A stretch of DNA of 6,885 nucleotides from Thermoproteota archaeon (GCA_027492035.1 JAOZFT010000042.1:1-6885), one strand, 5' to 3'. Counted from the stretch's first letter, positions 1 to 5,107 are shown. Program-made: numbers and translations. The notes: generated from the letters alone by a model not told the origin.

Positions 1-29
1 GGGTTTCAACTTTTAAACGGGGTTAACCT

Positions 30-461
30 ATGAGGGTTCAGAGACTCTTAGCATTGGCTTTAACCGTAACCTTGGTCCTTCTAACAATTTCTTTCCTCTG
101 GCAAATCCTCTTTTTCCCAGGAGTAACTTTTATTTCCTTACTGATTGCTTTGACCCTTACCTCAATATTCATAGGTTTCCTGAAACTCATATTGCTCCCA
201 ATAATGCTTACTAAGCCAAAAAGGAAAATAGCTCAGAAAATGAGAAATCAGACTTCACGTGACCTTTACTCCCCACTCCACAGAGAAAGATTTTTCCTTA
301 CAAAAACATTGCTAAGAAAGCTTATGGGATTTATCCATGAGATGAATCAGGGGGAGATGATACTGGTAAGAAAAACCGTTAAAGCTAATATACTGGACGA
401 AACAAACAACAAAAAGCTCAAAGTTTTGGAGAGAGAATACACCAACTTCCCCCTGTGTTAG
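30..461 (+). CDS. Hypothetical two-helix membrane protein, possibly disrupted at its 3' end
   Basis: I do not recognise a family. The 143-residue product has two hydrophobic stretches, about residues 5-28 and 31-60, joined by a very short turn. A basic segment follows (KPKRK near residue 62) and then a soluble, charged C-terminal half, probably cytoplasmic. The ATG at 30 is chosen because an in-frame TAA lies at 24-26 and a GGGG stretch sits just upstream as a weak ribosome site. The last codons run into a perfect GC-rich hairpin at 449-468, whose loop contains the stop codon. Directly after it another frame is open and coding-like (472-615). The natural C-terminus may therefore have been replaced or frameshifted, and the last six or so residues may not be original. 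Confidence 0.6.
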   Translation: MRVQRLLALALTVTLVLLTISFLWQILFFPGVTFISLLIALTLTSIFIGFLKLILLPIMLTKPKRKIAQKMRNQTSRDLYSPLHRERFFLTKTLLRKLMGFIHEMNQGEMILVRKTVKANILDETNNKKLKVLEREYTNFPLC

Positions 462-468
462 CAGGGGG
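449..468. repeat. Perfect 7-bp GC-rich hairpin
   Basis: CCCCCTG (449-455) and CAGGGGG (462-468) are perfect inverted arms around a six-base loop, followed by GTAGTTCAC. No U-run follows, so it is not a typical intrinsic terminator. A GC-only stem with a short downstream TTCAC resembles the subterminal hairpin at the right end of IS200/IS605-type elements, but no transposase or left end is seen here. That identity is an inference. Confidence 0.55.
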
Positions 469-471
469 TAG

Positions 472-615
472 TTCACAGTTCTGCTTTTACAAGTTAAGAC
501 TGGGAAGTTCGATTTCAAAAAGGAGTTAAAGAAGCTGGAAGCTATTAAAACTCTGAAAAGTGTTAAAAAGCAATTATGGATTCTAAACAAAGAGTGGAAA
601 ATCGTTAACTGTTAA
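472..615 (+). pseudogene. Start-less coding fragment, possibly the detached 3' part of the preceding gene
   Basis: This 47-codon stretch is open from just after a TAG at 469-471 to a TAA at 613-615. It is rich in AAA/AAG/GAG/GAA codons, and the product is a basic, amphipathic helical segment (motifs KFDFKKELKKLEAIKTL and KKQLWILNKEW). It contains no ATG, GTG or TTG codon, so it cannot start by itself. Its frame differs from the 30-461 gene. The simplest reading is that one longer gene was broken between about 440 and 472, at the hairpin, by a frameshift or a small insertion. A sequencing or assembly error in the GC-rich hairpin would look the same. No family is recognised. Confidence 0.4.
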
Positions 616-619
616 AAAC

Positions 620-837
620 ATGAGGCTAGAAGATAAAGAGAAAATAATTTTTAAGGTTCATCCACATTGGCTTTATGTGGCTGCCCCAGAATCATCTACA
701 TTGGGGCCAGATTCGTCATCGCTTATGAGTGGGTAGAAGTATCTCGTATTAAAAGTTCTTCTTGTGTTCACTCACTTTTTGGCTCTTGCTTTGTTCTGAG
801 AAATAAAAAGAGGATTTTTGTCCTCTTATATGGCTAG
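620..837 (+). pseudogene. Frameshifted remnant resembling a bacterial-type PH-domain (YdbS/YdbT-like) membrane protein
   Basis: An ATG at 620 opens a frame whose product begins MRLEDKEKIIFKVHPHWLYV. The pattern of a charged start followed by a PHWL motif is the usual N-terminus of membrane-anchored bPH2-domain proteins (established for that family). After about position 690 this frame turns polar and stops near 736. The frame two bases away continues with a more hydrophobic product (IYIGARFVIAYEWVEV) to TAG at 835-837. A single frameshift would join them. Even when joined, the product is only about 70 residues, so most of the PH domain is absent. It ends convergently against the aspartic protease gene, overlapping its stop codon region. 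The function is presumably lost. Confidence 0.35.
799..827 (-). terminator. Intrinsic-type terminator hairpin of the aspartic protease gene
   Basis: Read on the minus strand, AAGAGGA and TCCTCTT (plus positions 821-827 and 808-814) form a perfect 7-bp stem around a six-base loop, followed by TTTATTTCT. The stem overlaps the protease stop codon. U-rich tails commonly end archaeal transcripts; the hairpin could also protect the 3' end. Confidence 0.55.
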
Positions 838-1206
838 CATGTATCCTGTGAACTCTGATAGGTCAAGCTTTCTTTTAGCTAGGTCAAGTTTAATCATGTA
901 GGCTTCCATTTCTAGGGCTCCGAAAACTAGGGGTACTGGCAGATCATCGACTAGAAAGGGTTCAATCCCTATCCTTTTCCCTTCAATTTCAACTATTAAA
1001 TCACAGATGTAATCACAAATAATTTTTTCACTGTTGGCTGCCGTAAACTCACTTTGAATTAGAAGTTTCCTTGGTGTAGAAAGCTTCCTTGCAACATCAC
1101 TCTTAATAAGCGACCTAGATGCACCGCTGTCAAACAAGACACTTAACCTCCTCTCCCCCTTATCGCCCTTAACAAGCAACGTTTCCCTAACTACACCCAA
1201 ATTCAT
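826..1206 (-). CDS. Retropepsin-like aspartic protease (clan AA)
   Basis: The 126-residue product carries LFDSGASRSLI at residues 24-34. This is the D-S/T-G-A active-site signature of retropepsin-like (clan AA) aspartic proteases, with Asp26 as the catalytic residue. A hydrophobic-hydrophobic-Gly segment (LVFGALEMEAY, about 93-103) and a final beta hairpin (MIKLDLAKRKLDL) match the second half of the fold. The length is that of a single retropepsin domain, so it should act as a homodimer, each subunit giving one Asp. There is no signal peptide or membrane segment, so it is probably cytoplasmic. The ATG at 1206 is preceded by AAGGAGTGG, a Shine-Dalgarno at close spacing. It stands alone with its own terminator. 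No Gag, reverse transcriptase or integrase is nearby, so it is a domesticated or free-standing protein rather than part of a retroelement. The substrate is unknown. Confidence 0.75.
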   Translation of the reverse strand: MNLGVVRETLLVKGDKGERRLSVLFDSGASRSLIKSDVARKLSTPRKLLIQSEFTAANSEKIICDYICDLIVEIEGKRIGIEPFLVDDLPVPLVFGALEMEAYMIKLDLAKRKLDLSEFTGYMLAI

Positions 1207-1280
1207 CCACTCCTTAAATATTCAATTTTAAACTTTCATGGAGACTTCCCGCCGACAAAGTTAAAAATCTGAGAGGATGG

Positions 1281-1310
1281 GATGAAAGCCTATAAATTTA
1301 CATATATTCC
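1281..1310 (+). promoter_or_regulatory. TATA-containing promoter-like block
   Basis: GATGAAAGCC (1281-1290) is followed by TATAAATTTA and ATATATTCC (1302-1310). This is an archaeal BRE/TATA arrangement that would place a transcription start near 1325-1332, just before the GC-rich island. The same GATGAAAGCC and ATATATTCC words occur at 4327-4357 with nearly the same spacing. Confidence 0.45.
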
Positions 1311-1318
1311 TTATTTGA

Positions 1319-1423
1319 TTATCATTGTCCACATGGCTGGAAGAGCTGGCAGATCTAGGTATGGGACAGGCCGAAGTTAAGCCTGTGGAGACCGAGGCCT
1401 CCGCGAACCCCCTTCTCAGATAA
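1319..1423 (+). pseudogene. GC-rich island: TnpB-like C-terminal tail or derived RNA
   Basis: From about 1330 to 1420 the base composition is clearly richer in GC than the surroundings. A frame open from 1319 to a TAA at 1421-1423 (34 codons) ends with GQAEVKPVETEASANPLLR. A Gly/charged stretch followed by a PVET-like motif resembles the variable tails of archaeal TnpB (IS605 OrfB) proteins; I judge this from memory of the family only. The DNA also folds: ACAGGC (1366-1371) pairs with GCCTGT (1381-1386) around a nine-base loop, and GGAG (1387-1390) can pair with CTCC (1399-1402). In TnpB loci the omega/reRNA overlaps this part of the gene, so the island could be a stand-alone RNA with its own promoter (1281-1310). 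No catalytic RuvC or zinc-ribbon part is present. It could also be an unrelated structured RNA. Confidence 0.35.
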
Positions 1424-1461
1424 TAGATAGATACAGGTCAGCTACACCTTCATAAAGCCAT

Positions 1462-1478
1462 TTCTTTACTTTAAAGAA
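1462..1478 (-). terminator. Inverted repeat at the end of the toxin gene
   Basis: TTCTTTA (1462-1468) and TAAAGAA (1472-1478) form a perfect 7-bp inverted repeat with a three-base loop that contains part of the AbiEii-type stop codon. The stem is weak and lacks a U-run on the minus strand, so the terminator function is tentative. Confidence 0.3.
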
Positions 1479-2106
1479 TCGTCATTGCTCCATATTGTAA
1501 CTGTTTCAGCAGTTTTTCCTTTAACTTTTTAATTTCCCTTAGGTTCTGAATTCCCAGGTATCTATACTCCTTCATCGATGCTTGAATTACCCTCTTTAAT
1601 TCTGAGGGGTACTCCAAAAGGCTGTATTTTCTTGTTAATTCAATATATTCCTTCATGTCCACTTTTGCATTTATTAAGAGGTTTAAGATATCCGCTCTGT
1701 CCTTTTCCCCCTTTACCGAGTTCCTTCTCTCTATTTCAGCCTTTTGCTTCAGGATTACAAGGGCTTCCGGCTTTAAAACTTTGAACCCCTCCAAGTGAAC
1801 AACATATTTTTCTAGGTCCTCTGGTGGAATAGGTAAATCGGAAAAGTATGGAACATATATGTCTACAGATATTTCACTTACTATGGCCTCATATTTCCTT
1901 AATTTATAGTTTTTCTTTACAAAGTAAACCCTCCTAATTTTTTGCAATGTTTCAAAGTCTACCACGACATCTACATCCCTTGACTTCAATGTTTTTGTGA
2001 ATATATAGGCTGCCCAGCCCCCAATAACTATGACATCAAATTTCCTGTTGATTTCAAGCAGGGTTCTCCAGCTTTTCTCAAGGACCAATTCGTTCCAGAA
2101 TTCCAT
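1471..2106 (-). CDS. AbiEii-type nucleotidyltransferase toxin
   Basis: The 211-residue protein has an MNT-fold nucleotidyltransferase core. GGWAAY (residues 29-34) is the G-G/S motif. RDVDVVV (43-49) supplies the two metal-binding aspartates, Asp44 and Asp46, and SVDIYV (80-85) the third acidic residue, Asp82. A later segment with K-x-x-x-x-x-R-x-x-S and KDRADI (135-140) matches the conserved C-terminal lysine/aspartate motif of AbiEii-like toxins. In characterised members the toxin uses NTP and is thought to block growth by nucleotidylating an RNA such as tRNA. It lies directly downstream of, and overlaps by 29 bp, the antitoxin-like gene, so the two are translationally coupled. The ATG at 2106 is supported by a strong GGAGGAG upstream. 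Nothing appears truncated. The exact subfamily and target are not visible from the sequence. Confidence 0.75.
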   Translation of the reverse strand: MEFWNELVLEKSWRTLLEINRKFDVIVIGGWAAYIFTKTLKSRDVDVVVDFETLQKIRRVYFVKKNYKLRKYEAIVSEISVDIYVPYFSDLPIPPEDLEKYVVHLEGFKVLKPEALVILKQKAEIERRNSVKGEKDRADILNLLINAKVDMKEYIELTRKYSLLEYPSELKRVIQASMKEYRYLGIQNLREIKKLKEKLLKQLQYGAMTIL

Positions 2107-2671
2107 TTATCTTCTCCTCCAAACATTTCAAGTATTCATGTGCATACCAGGTGTCTAGGTTCCATAGATCAACATATAACTGAGCTATCGGTATCCTTTT
2201 AAACTTTAAGAGATGCTCATCCTGTTTTAACACAAACACGTTTGGTTTTCCCCTCCTAGGTGGAAACCTCCTTTCAACTTCCATTGCATCAGCATAAATG
2301 TAAACCTCCGAGTAATCTGCTGGTGCCTCATTAAACATGTACTTGTATCCAGTGTAGGCTGTGAAAAGACCTGGCGACATATTTTTCTCTATTTCTATCA
2401 CTGATACATCAGTGTACGTTGAATAAACGATATCCGATGAAAGGTTCCTGAGCGACGCCCAATACAAAAGTATTTTCCTAGGGTTAGTGACCGTGAACCC
2501 CCTTGCTTTTTTAATTATGGAGTTCATCCTTTCAAGTTTCCTCAATGAATAATTTACATTTCCAATTGACACTTTACATGTTTTTGCAAGTTGTTTCTGC
2601 GTGAAATCTCTCCTTTCATCCTCTAACAGCCCATATAATATTTCCCTATAAACGATTTCCACTTTCTTCAT
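2078..2671 (-). CDS. AbiEi-type winged-helix antitoxin and autoregulator
   Basis: The 197-residue protein begins with a winged helix-turn-helix (about residues 5-62): DFTQKQLAKTCKVSIGNVNY is a clear helix-turn-helix, followed by a wing ending GFTV. The rest is a mixed alpha/beta domain with no membrane segment. The order (regulator first, nucleotidyltransferase second, overlapping) is that of the AbiE type IV toxin-antitoxin systems. There the antitoxin counteracts the toxin without stable complex formation and its N-terminal wHTH represses the operon (established for the streptococcal system). The ATG at 2671 is the only good start and sits about 32 bases after a TATA box, so the transcript is leaderless or nearly so. 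Inverted and direct TGTTTC half-sites around this promoter fit autoregulation. The antitoxin role is inferred from context and domain layout. Confidence 0.7.
   Translation of the reverse strand: MKKVEIVYREILYGLLEDERRDFTQKQLAKTCKVSIGNVNYSLRKLERMNSIIKKARGFTVTNPRKILLYWASLRNLSSDIVYSTYTDVSVIEIEKNMSPGLFTAYTGYKYMFNEAPADYSEVYIYADAMEVERRFPPRRGKPNVFVLKQDEHLLKFKRIPIAQLYVDLWNLDTWYAHEYLKCLEEKINGILERIGP
2114..2120 (-). promoter_or_regulatory. Ribosome binding site of the toxin gene inside the antitoxin gene
   Basis: GGAGGAG on the minus strand lies seven bases before the ATG at 2106. It is embedded in the antitoxin coding sequence, which decides the toxin start and suggests coupled translation with the toxin initiating on its own strong site. 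Confidence 0.6.
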
Positions 2672-2726
2672 GTTTCAAAATATTGATAAATTGTATTTAT
2701 ATATGTTTCGAATTTTTTTGAAACAT
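2670..2726 (-). promoter_or_regulatory. Toxin-antitoxin promoter with three operator half-sites
   Basis: The plus strand reads ATGTTTC at 2670-2676 and again at 2703-2709, and the inverted form GAAACAT at 2720-2726. The minus-strand TATA box (ATATATAAAT, plus 2695-2704) lies between the first two. Sites at 2703-2709 and 2720-2726 form an inverted repeat abutting the TATA box, and the third overlaps the start codon. A repressor bound here would block both TATA recognition and initiation. Confidence 0.6.
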
Positions 2727-2801
2727 TGCCACGATCATCAATTCAACACATAAGCCTCAGAACCTCATTAAATCTACAAAAGACTAAAAGTAAGGGTTAC
2801 T

Positions 2802-2827
2802 TAAGGAAACCTATGTAGCATTCCTTA
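2802..2827. repeat. Inverted repeat, 7-bp arms
   Basis: TAAGGAA (2802-2808) and TTCCTTA (2821-2827) are perfect complements around 12 bases. The stretch 2727-2885 otherwise holds no gene that I can support. Confidence 0.45.
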
Positions 2828-2836
2828 GTACCATGC

Positions 2837-2887
2837 AGGAAAACCTCAGCTGCATTGGCGATGTTAAGTTGAAAACATGGTTTTCCT
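2837..2887. repeat. Inverted repeat, 9-bp arms
   Basis: AGGAAAACC (2837-2845) and GGTTTTCCT (2879-2887) are perfect complements separated by 33 bases. The loop contains a smaller ATGTT/AACAT pair. The right arm overlaps the stop codon of the broken reading frame at 2886, so it may once have ended that transcript on the minus strand. Confidence 0.5.
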
Positions 2888-3076
2888 AAAACTTATCTTT
2901 CTGTAACGACAAGGTATCCCTAGAATACTGAACAGCTTCTTCAATCCTTCTTTTATTACCCGCTTTATATTTTTCTACTAAGAAGATCAGTGAATCCGTC
3001 AGATTCGTTGATTCCCACCGATAAAAGGCTAGTTCCAGTGGAAAAGTAGCAAGGAGTGTTAAGTTGTCATGTTCAT
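2886..3076 (-). pseudogene. Broken small gene downstream of the surface-protein remnant
   Basis: A coding-like frame ends with TAG at 2886-2888. It gives a product with a hydrophobic start (LTLLATFPLELAFYRW) followed by a charged helical part (YKAGNKRRIEEAVQYS). It has no ATG, GTG or TTG before the coding-like part. Three bases after the stop codon of the preceding small frame there is an ATG at 3076 reading MNMTT and then a stop, so one frameshift near 3062 would join MNMTT to the main frame. I do not recognise the family. The tight spacing suggests a former operon with the upstream remnant. A sequence error instead of true decay is possible. Confidence 0.4.
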
Positions 3077-3078
3077 GG

Positions 3079-3258
3079 TTACTGGTTTTCTTCTTCCTCT
3101 AGAACCATATATTTTTGAAGTAATGCTTTGTATTCTGTTTGAACTTTAACCATGGTTTTTTCTCTGCGTCTCCATCTTTCCCGTGTTAAAGTGAAGATTA
3201 AAGTGATGGCCACTGTTGGTGTCAGAAGGAGTAAAAATAGGCTCTGTATGTTTATCAT
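3079..3258 (-). CDS. Small single-helix membrane protein, or detached membrane anchor of the surface protein
   Basis: This 59-residue frame encodes one hydrophobic segment (about residues 5-24, SLFLLLLTPTVAITLIFTL), then a strongly basic stop-transfer patch (RERWRRREK) and an acidic, helical tail ending LEEEENQ. Its ATG overlaps the upstream stop codon as ATGA, the classical arrangement for coupled translation. Alternatively it is the C-terminal anchor of the upstream helical protein, separated by a frameshift at the six-G run a few codons earlier. Helical repeats followed by one transmembrane helix and a basic end is a common layout for archaeal cell-surface proteins. Given the decay around it, I lean to the detached anchor. 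Confidence 0.45.
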   Translation of the reverse strand: MINIQSLFLLLLTPTVAITLIFTLTRERWRRREKTMVKVQTEYKALLQKYMVLEEEENQ

Positions 3259-4052
3259 GTTCCTCTCCCCCCTTCAACTCCTGTAAAGCAGCTTTTTCTT
3301 GCTTCTTCTACACAATTCCTTGCCTCGGTGTATCTCCCCTCCTCAAATAATTTATACGCCTCTTCTAGGTGTTTCTTAGCTATTGAAAAGTTTCCTCCCT
3401 TCTCCATCGAGTTGAAAATAAAGTTTTCAGTTTCTTTTAGGACCTGCAGTGTTTCGTTCCTCCTCAAATTCACTGCTTCCCTTATTTCCTTAATTGTTTC
3501 ATCGGCCTTCTTAATTGCTTCGTCATATATGCCTAAACCATATTTCCCCTGGCTTCCTCCACCCCTTTTTCAAAGCGAGTTATGTTTACACCTACAATTG
3601 AAGCATTCTCCATGTAAAAAGTCGCTGTTTTAAGAAGTCTGAAAGCCTTTCCTGGACTCTATAGTTGTTTTAATTGCAGCCTTAGTGTCACTTAATTACA
3701 ATTCATAATTTAGTTTCTCATAGGCTTTCAAGGCTTCAGACAAGTATTTTTCCCTTTTAAAACGTTTATTTCCGCTTCTTCAGCTTCTTTAACTACTTTT
3801 TCAGTGTTTTTCAATTCTGCAGAAGCCATTCTTTTATATGTCTCATCTACGTAGGTGCATAGACCTTGGACAACCCAGAAAGTGTCCCAAATGAATGTTC
3901 CATTTTCCACTTCCCCATTAGGTTTTTTTTTTAAATAGAAGCCGCCGTTTCGGGGCTTGCACCGAGAGCAACCACTTAACTGTTTCATATGCTCTTTCAC
4001 CTGAAGGGACAGATGAGAGGATGAGGAACCCAGCTGAGAAATGGGATATGCA
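3255..4052 (-). pseudogene. Decayed cell-surface protein: toroid-like repeat piece plus helical repeats
   Basis: The minus strand is coding-like throughout but changes frame at least four times. From upstream: (1) a frame open from 4052 gives PSGERAYETVKWLLSVQAP, then (2) from about 3957 NGGFYLKKKPNGEVENG and GTFIWDTFWVVQGL continue in another frame to about 3745. The W-L-L-S-V-Q-x-P-N-G-G-F pattern resembles repeats of the prenyltransferase/squalene-cyclase alpha-toroid fold. (3) From about 3745 to 3633 a third piece (EKYLSEALKAYEKLNYE) contains an in-frame TAA at 3696-3698. (4) From about 3634 to 3545: RLLKTATFYMENASIVGVNI. (5) From about 3550 to 3255: YDEAIKKADETIKEI and KLFEEGRYTEARNCVEEA, typical helical repeats near the C-terminus of archaeal extracellular proteins. 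The 5' end is missing near 4050, where an opposite-strand gene begins. A functional product is very unlikely unless the frame changes are sequence errors. Confidence 0.6.
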
Positions 4053-4319
4053 TTAACTGCACCTTTACTTCTCTCCCTGATCCATCTGCTTCAAAACAGA
4101 GAAATAAAAATAGAGACAAGAGGGGTCCAAGTCACCGTGCCAATAGGTCAAATAATAAACGAAGCCACCGAGCCATTCATAACACCCATATCCCTGATCC
4201 TTACACTTTTCATAACAACTAAAACCCTTGACTTAACAGAGAAACTGATGAAAGACATTTTAGGAATTGAAGCATCTTCTCCATTAATTTTTCTCCTTTA
4301 CTTAGACCCAAACATTTAA
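4041..4319 (+). CDS. Hypothetical small membrane protein
   Basis: The 92-residue product has a hydrophobic N-terminus (about residues 3-17), a short amphipathic beta-rich part (RGVQVTVPIGQI) and a second hydrophobic stretch (about 48-62, ITPISLILTLFITT). It ends in a mostly helical tail. I do not recognise the family. The ATG at 4041 follows an in-frame TGA at 4035-4037, and no strong ribosome site is visible. Balanced amino-acid composition supports real coding on this strand rather than a shadow of the minus strand. It starts exactly where the decayed surface protein loses its 5' end, so it lies at or near a rearrangement boundary and could itself be truncated. Confidence 0.5.
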   Translation: MGYALTAPLLLSLIHLLQNREIKIETRGVQVTVPIGQIINEATEPFITPISLILTLFITTKTLDLTEKLMKDILGIEASSPLIFLLYLDPNI

Positions 4320-4326
4320 CTTTGCC

Positions 4327-4357
4327 GATGAAAGCCGATGATACATTTATATATTCC
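4327..4357 (+). promoter_or_regulatory. TATA promoter of the membrane hydrolase gene, related to the block at 1281
   Basis: GATGAAAGCC (4327-4336) and ATATATTCC (4349-4357) flank ACATTTAT, giving a strong archaeal TATA box (TTTATATAT). Transcription would start about 4374-4380, leaving a leader of roughly 90 bases before the ATG at 4469. Confidence 0.55.
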
Positions 4358-4380
4358 ATCAGCTTAACCTAACTCAAGTA

Positions 4381-4427
4381 TGTAAGGAGAAGCCGTCCCC
4401 AAACGCCTATGGAGGGATGAACCTACA
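4381..4427 (+). other. Structured 5' leader candidate
   Basis: TGTAAGG (4381-4387) can pair with CCTACA (4422-4427) with one bulged A, closing a GC-rich segment that contains a second possible stem, GTCCC (4395-4399) with GGGAT (4414-4418). It lies in the predicted leader of the hydrolase gene. The end GATGAACCTACA loosely recalls the 3' end of fluoride riboswitches, but the required pseudoknot partner is missing. Confidence 0.3.
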
Positions 4428-4468
4428 CCTAACCTTTTTCCCCAGCGAAGTAGAAATGGAGAACCAAA

Positions 4469-5059
4469 ATGCCATTAAAAAATCACAGTGAAAAAATTTC
4501 TAAAGCCCTAAAACTTTTCTTCCCCTTCCTAATAACCATAACTGTTTACACCTCCCTTTCAACAGTTTACCTGAGACCTGAATCAGTAAACACCATTCTA
4601 AGTGTAAAGATGCATCAGGTAACAGATATAACTACTAAAATAACCTTTGAAATGAAAATTGACAGCTTTAAACACGGAGCTCTAGGTTTACTCCTCGGTT
4701 CACTAACCCTTAACCCATGGTACACAGTTTTCACAGTTTTCACCTCTGTTTTAATAGATCTAGACCACACCCCCTACTTCCTAGGAATACCTGTCCCACC
4801 AAGGGTTTCACACAGCTTATTTTTCCTACTCCCCTCAACAATTATTTACCAAACAATGTTTAAGGAAGGGAAATTAACAGTTACATGGATAACAAGTTTC
4901 ACCCTGCACATCTCCCTAGACAACCTAAGAGTACCAATACTGTCCCCTTTCCTTTTAAGCCCAGAACCACCGCAAAAACTAATACCCTTCCTGATCACAG
5001 CAGCCTACACAACAAACCTCTACCTAGGCTTAAAAAAATTGAGGAAAAAGAAAAGTTGA
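4469..5059 (+). CDS. YdjM/DUF457-family membrane-bound metal-dependent hydrolase
   Basis: The 196-residue integral membrane protein carries the family's metal-site motifs in order. FKHGALGLLLGS gives His69. DLDHTPYFLG gives Asp97, Asp99 and His100. RVSHSLFFLLPS gives Arg112, His115 and Ser116, equivalent to the HR-x-x-THS motif. TLHISLDNLR gives His147 and Asp151. Hydrophobic segments lie at about 15-35, 71-96, 115-128, 140-152 and 170-187. Residues 30-65 form an extra soluble N-terminal part, longer than in typical YdjM proteins. The ATG is preceded by GGAG seven bases upstream. In bacteria YdjM is a LexA-regulated inner-membrane protein; the substrate in archaea is unknown. The gene ends 48 bases from the convergent DUF1616 gene. 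The family call is fairly secure, the chemistry is not. Confidence 0.7.
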   Translation: MPLKNHSEKISKALKLFFPFLITITVYTSLSTVYLRPESVNTILSVKMHQVTDITTKITFEMKIDSFKHGALGLLLGSLTLNPWYTVFTVFTSVLIDLDHTPYFLGIPVPPRVSHSLFFLLPSTIIYQTMFKEGKLTVTWITSFTLHISLDNLRVPILSPFLLSPEPPQKLIPFLITAAYTTNLYLGLKKLRKKKS

Positions 5060-5107
5060 ACCCTACACCCCTGAAAACAAAGAACTTTAACCCCTAACCC
5101 CCCTTAA

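Noticed and set aside
312-590. Minus-strand 92-codon frame
   Set aside because: It is antisense to the membrane gene and the fragment after it, with phenylalanine/leucine-rich shadow composition.
662-710. Two neighbouring hairpins (CCACAT/ATGTGG and CTGCCCCA/TGGGGCCAG) suggesting an insertion-sequence end
   Set aside because: They fall in the PHWL coding motif of the PH-like remnant and are better explained as chance pairing within former coding sequence.
1333-1380. Short frame MAGRAGRSRYGTGRS resembling the start of ribosomal protein L37Ae
   Set aside because: It stops after 15 codons, no zinc-finger part follows in any frame, and the alternative frame gives a longer, better coding signal.
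1361-1385. 5S rRNA-like motif (GAAGTTAAGCC) in the GC-rich island
   Set aside because: Only this short word matches; the flanking helices of 5S rRNA are absent and the length is wrong.
3328-3633. Plus-strand 101-codon frame
   Set aside because: It is a serine/phenylalanine/leucine-rich shadow of the helical-repeat remnant on the minus strand.
4386-4428. Fluoride riboswitch-like sequence (GGAGA ... AAAC ... GATGAACCTACA)
   Set aside because: The first stem has a mismatch and the loop lacks the bases needed to form the obligatory pseudoknot with the 3' end; the downstream gene is not a fluoride transporter.
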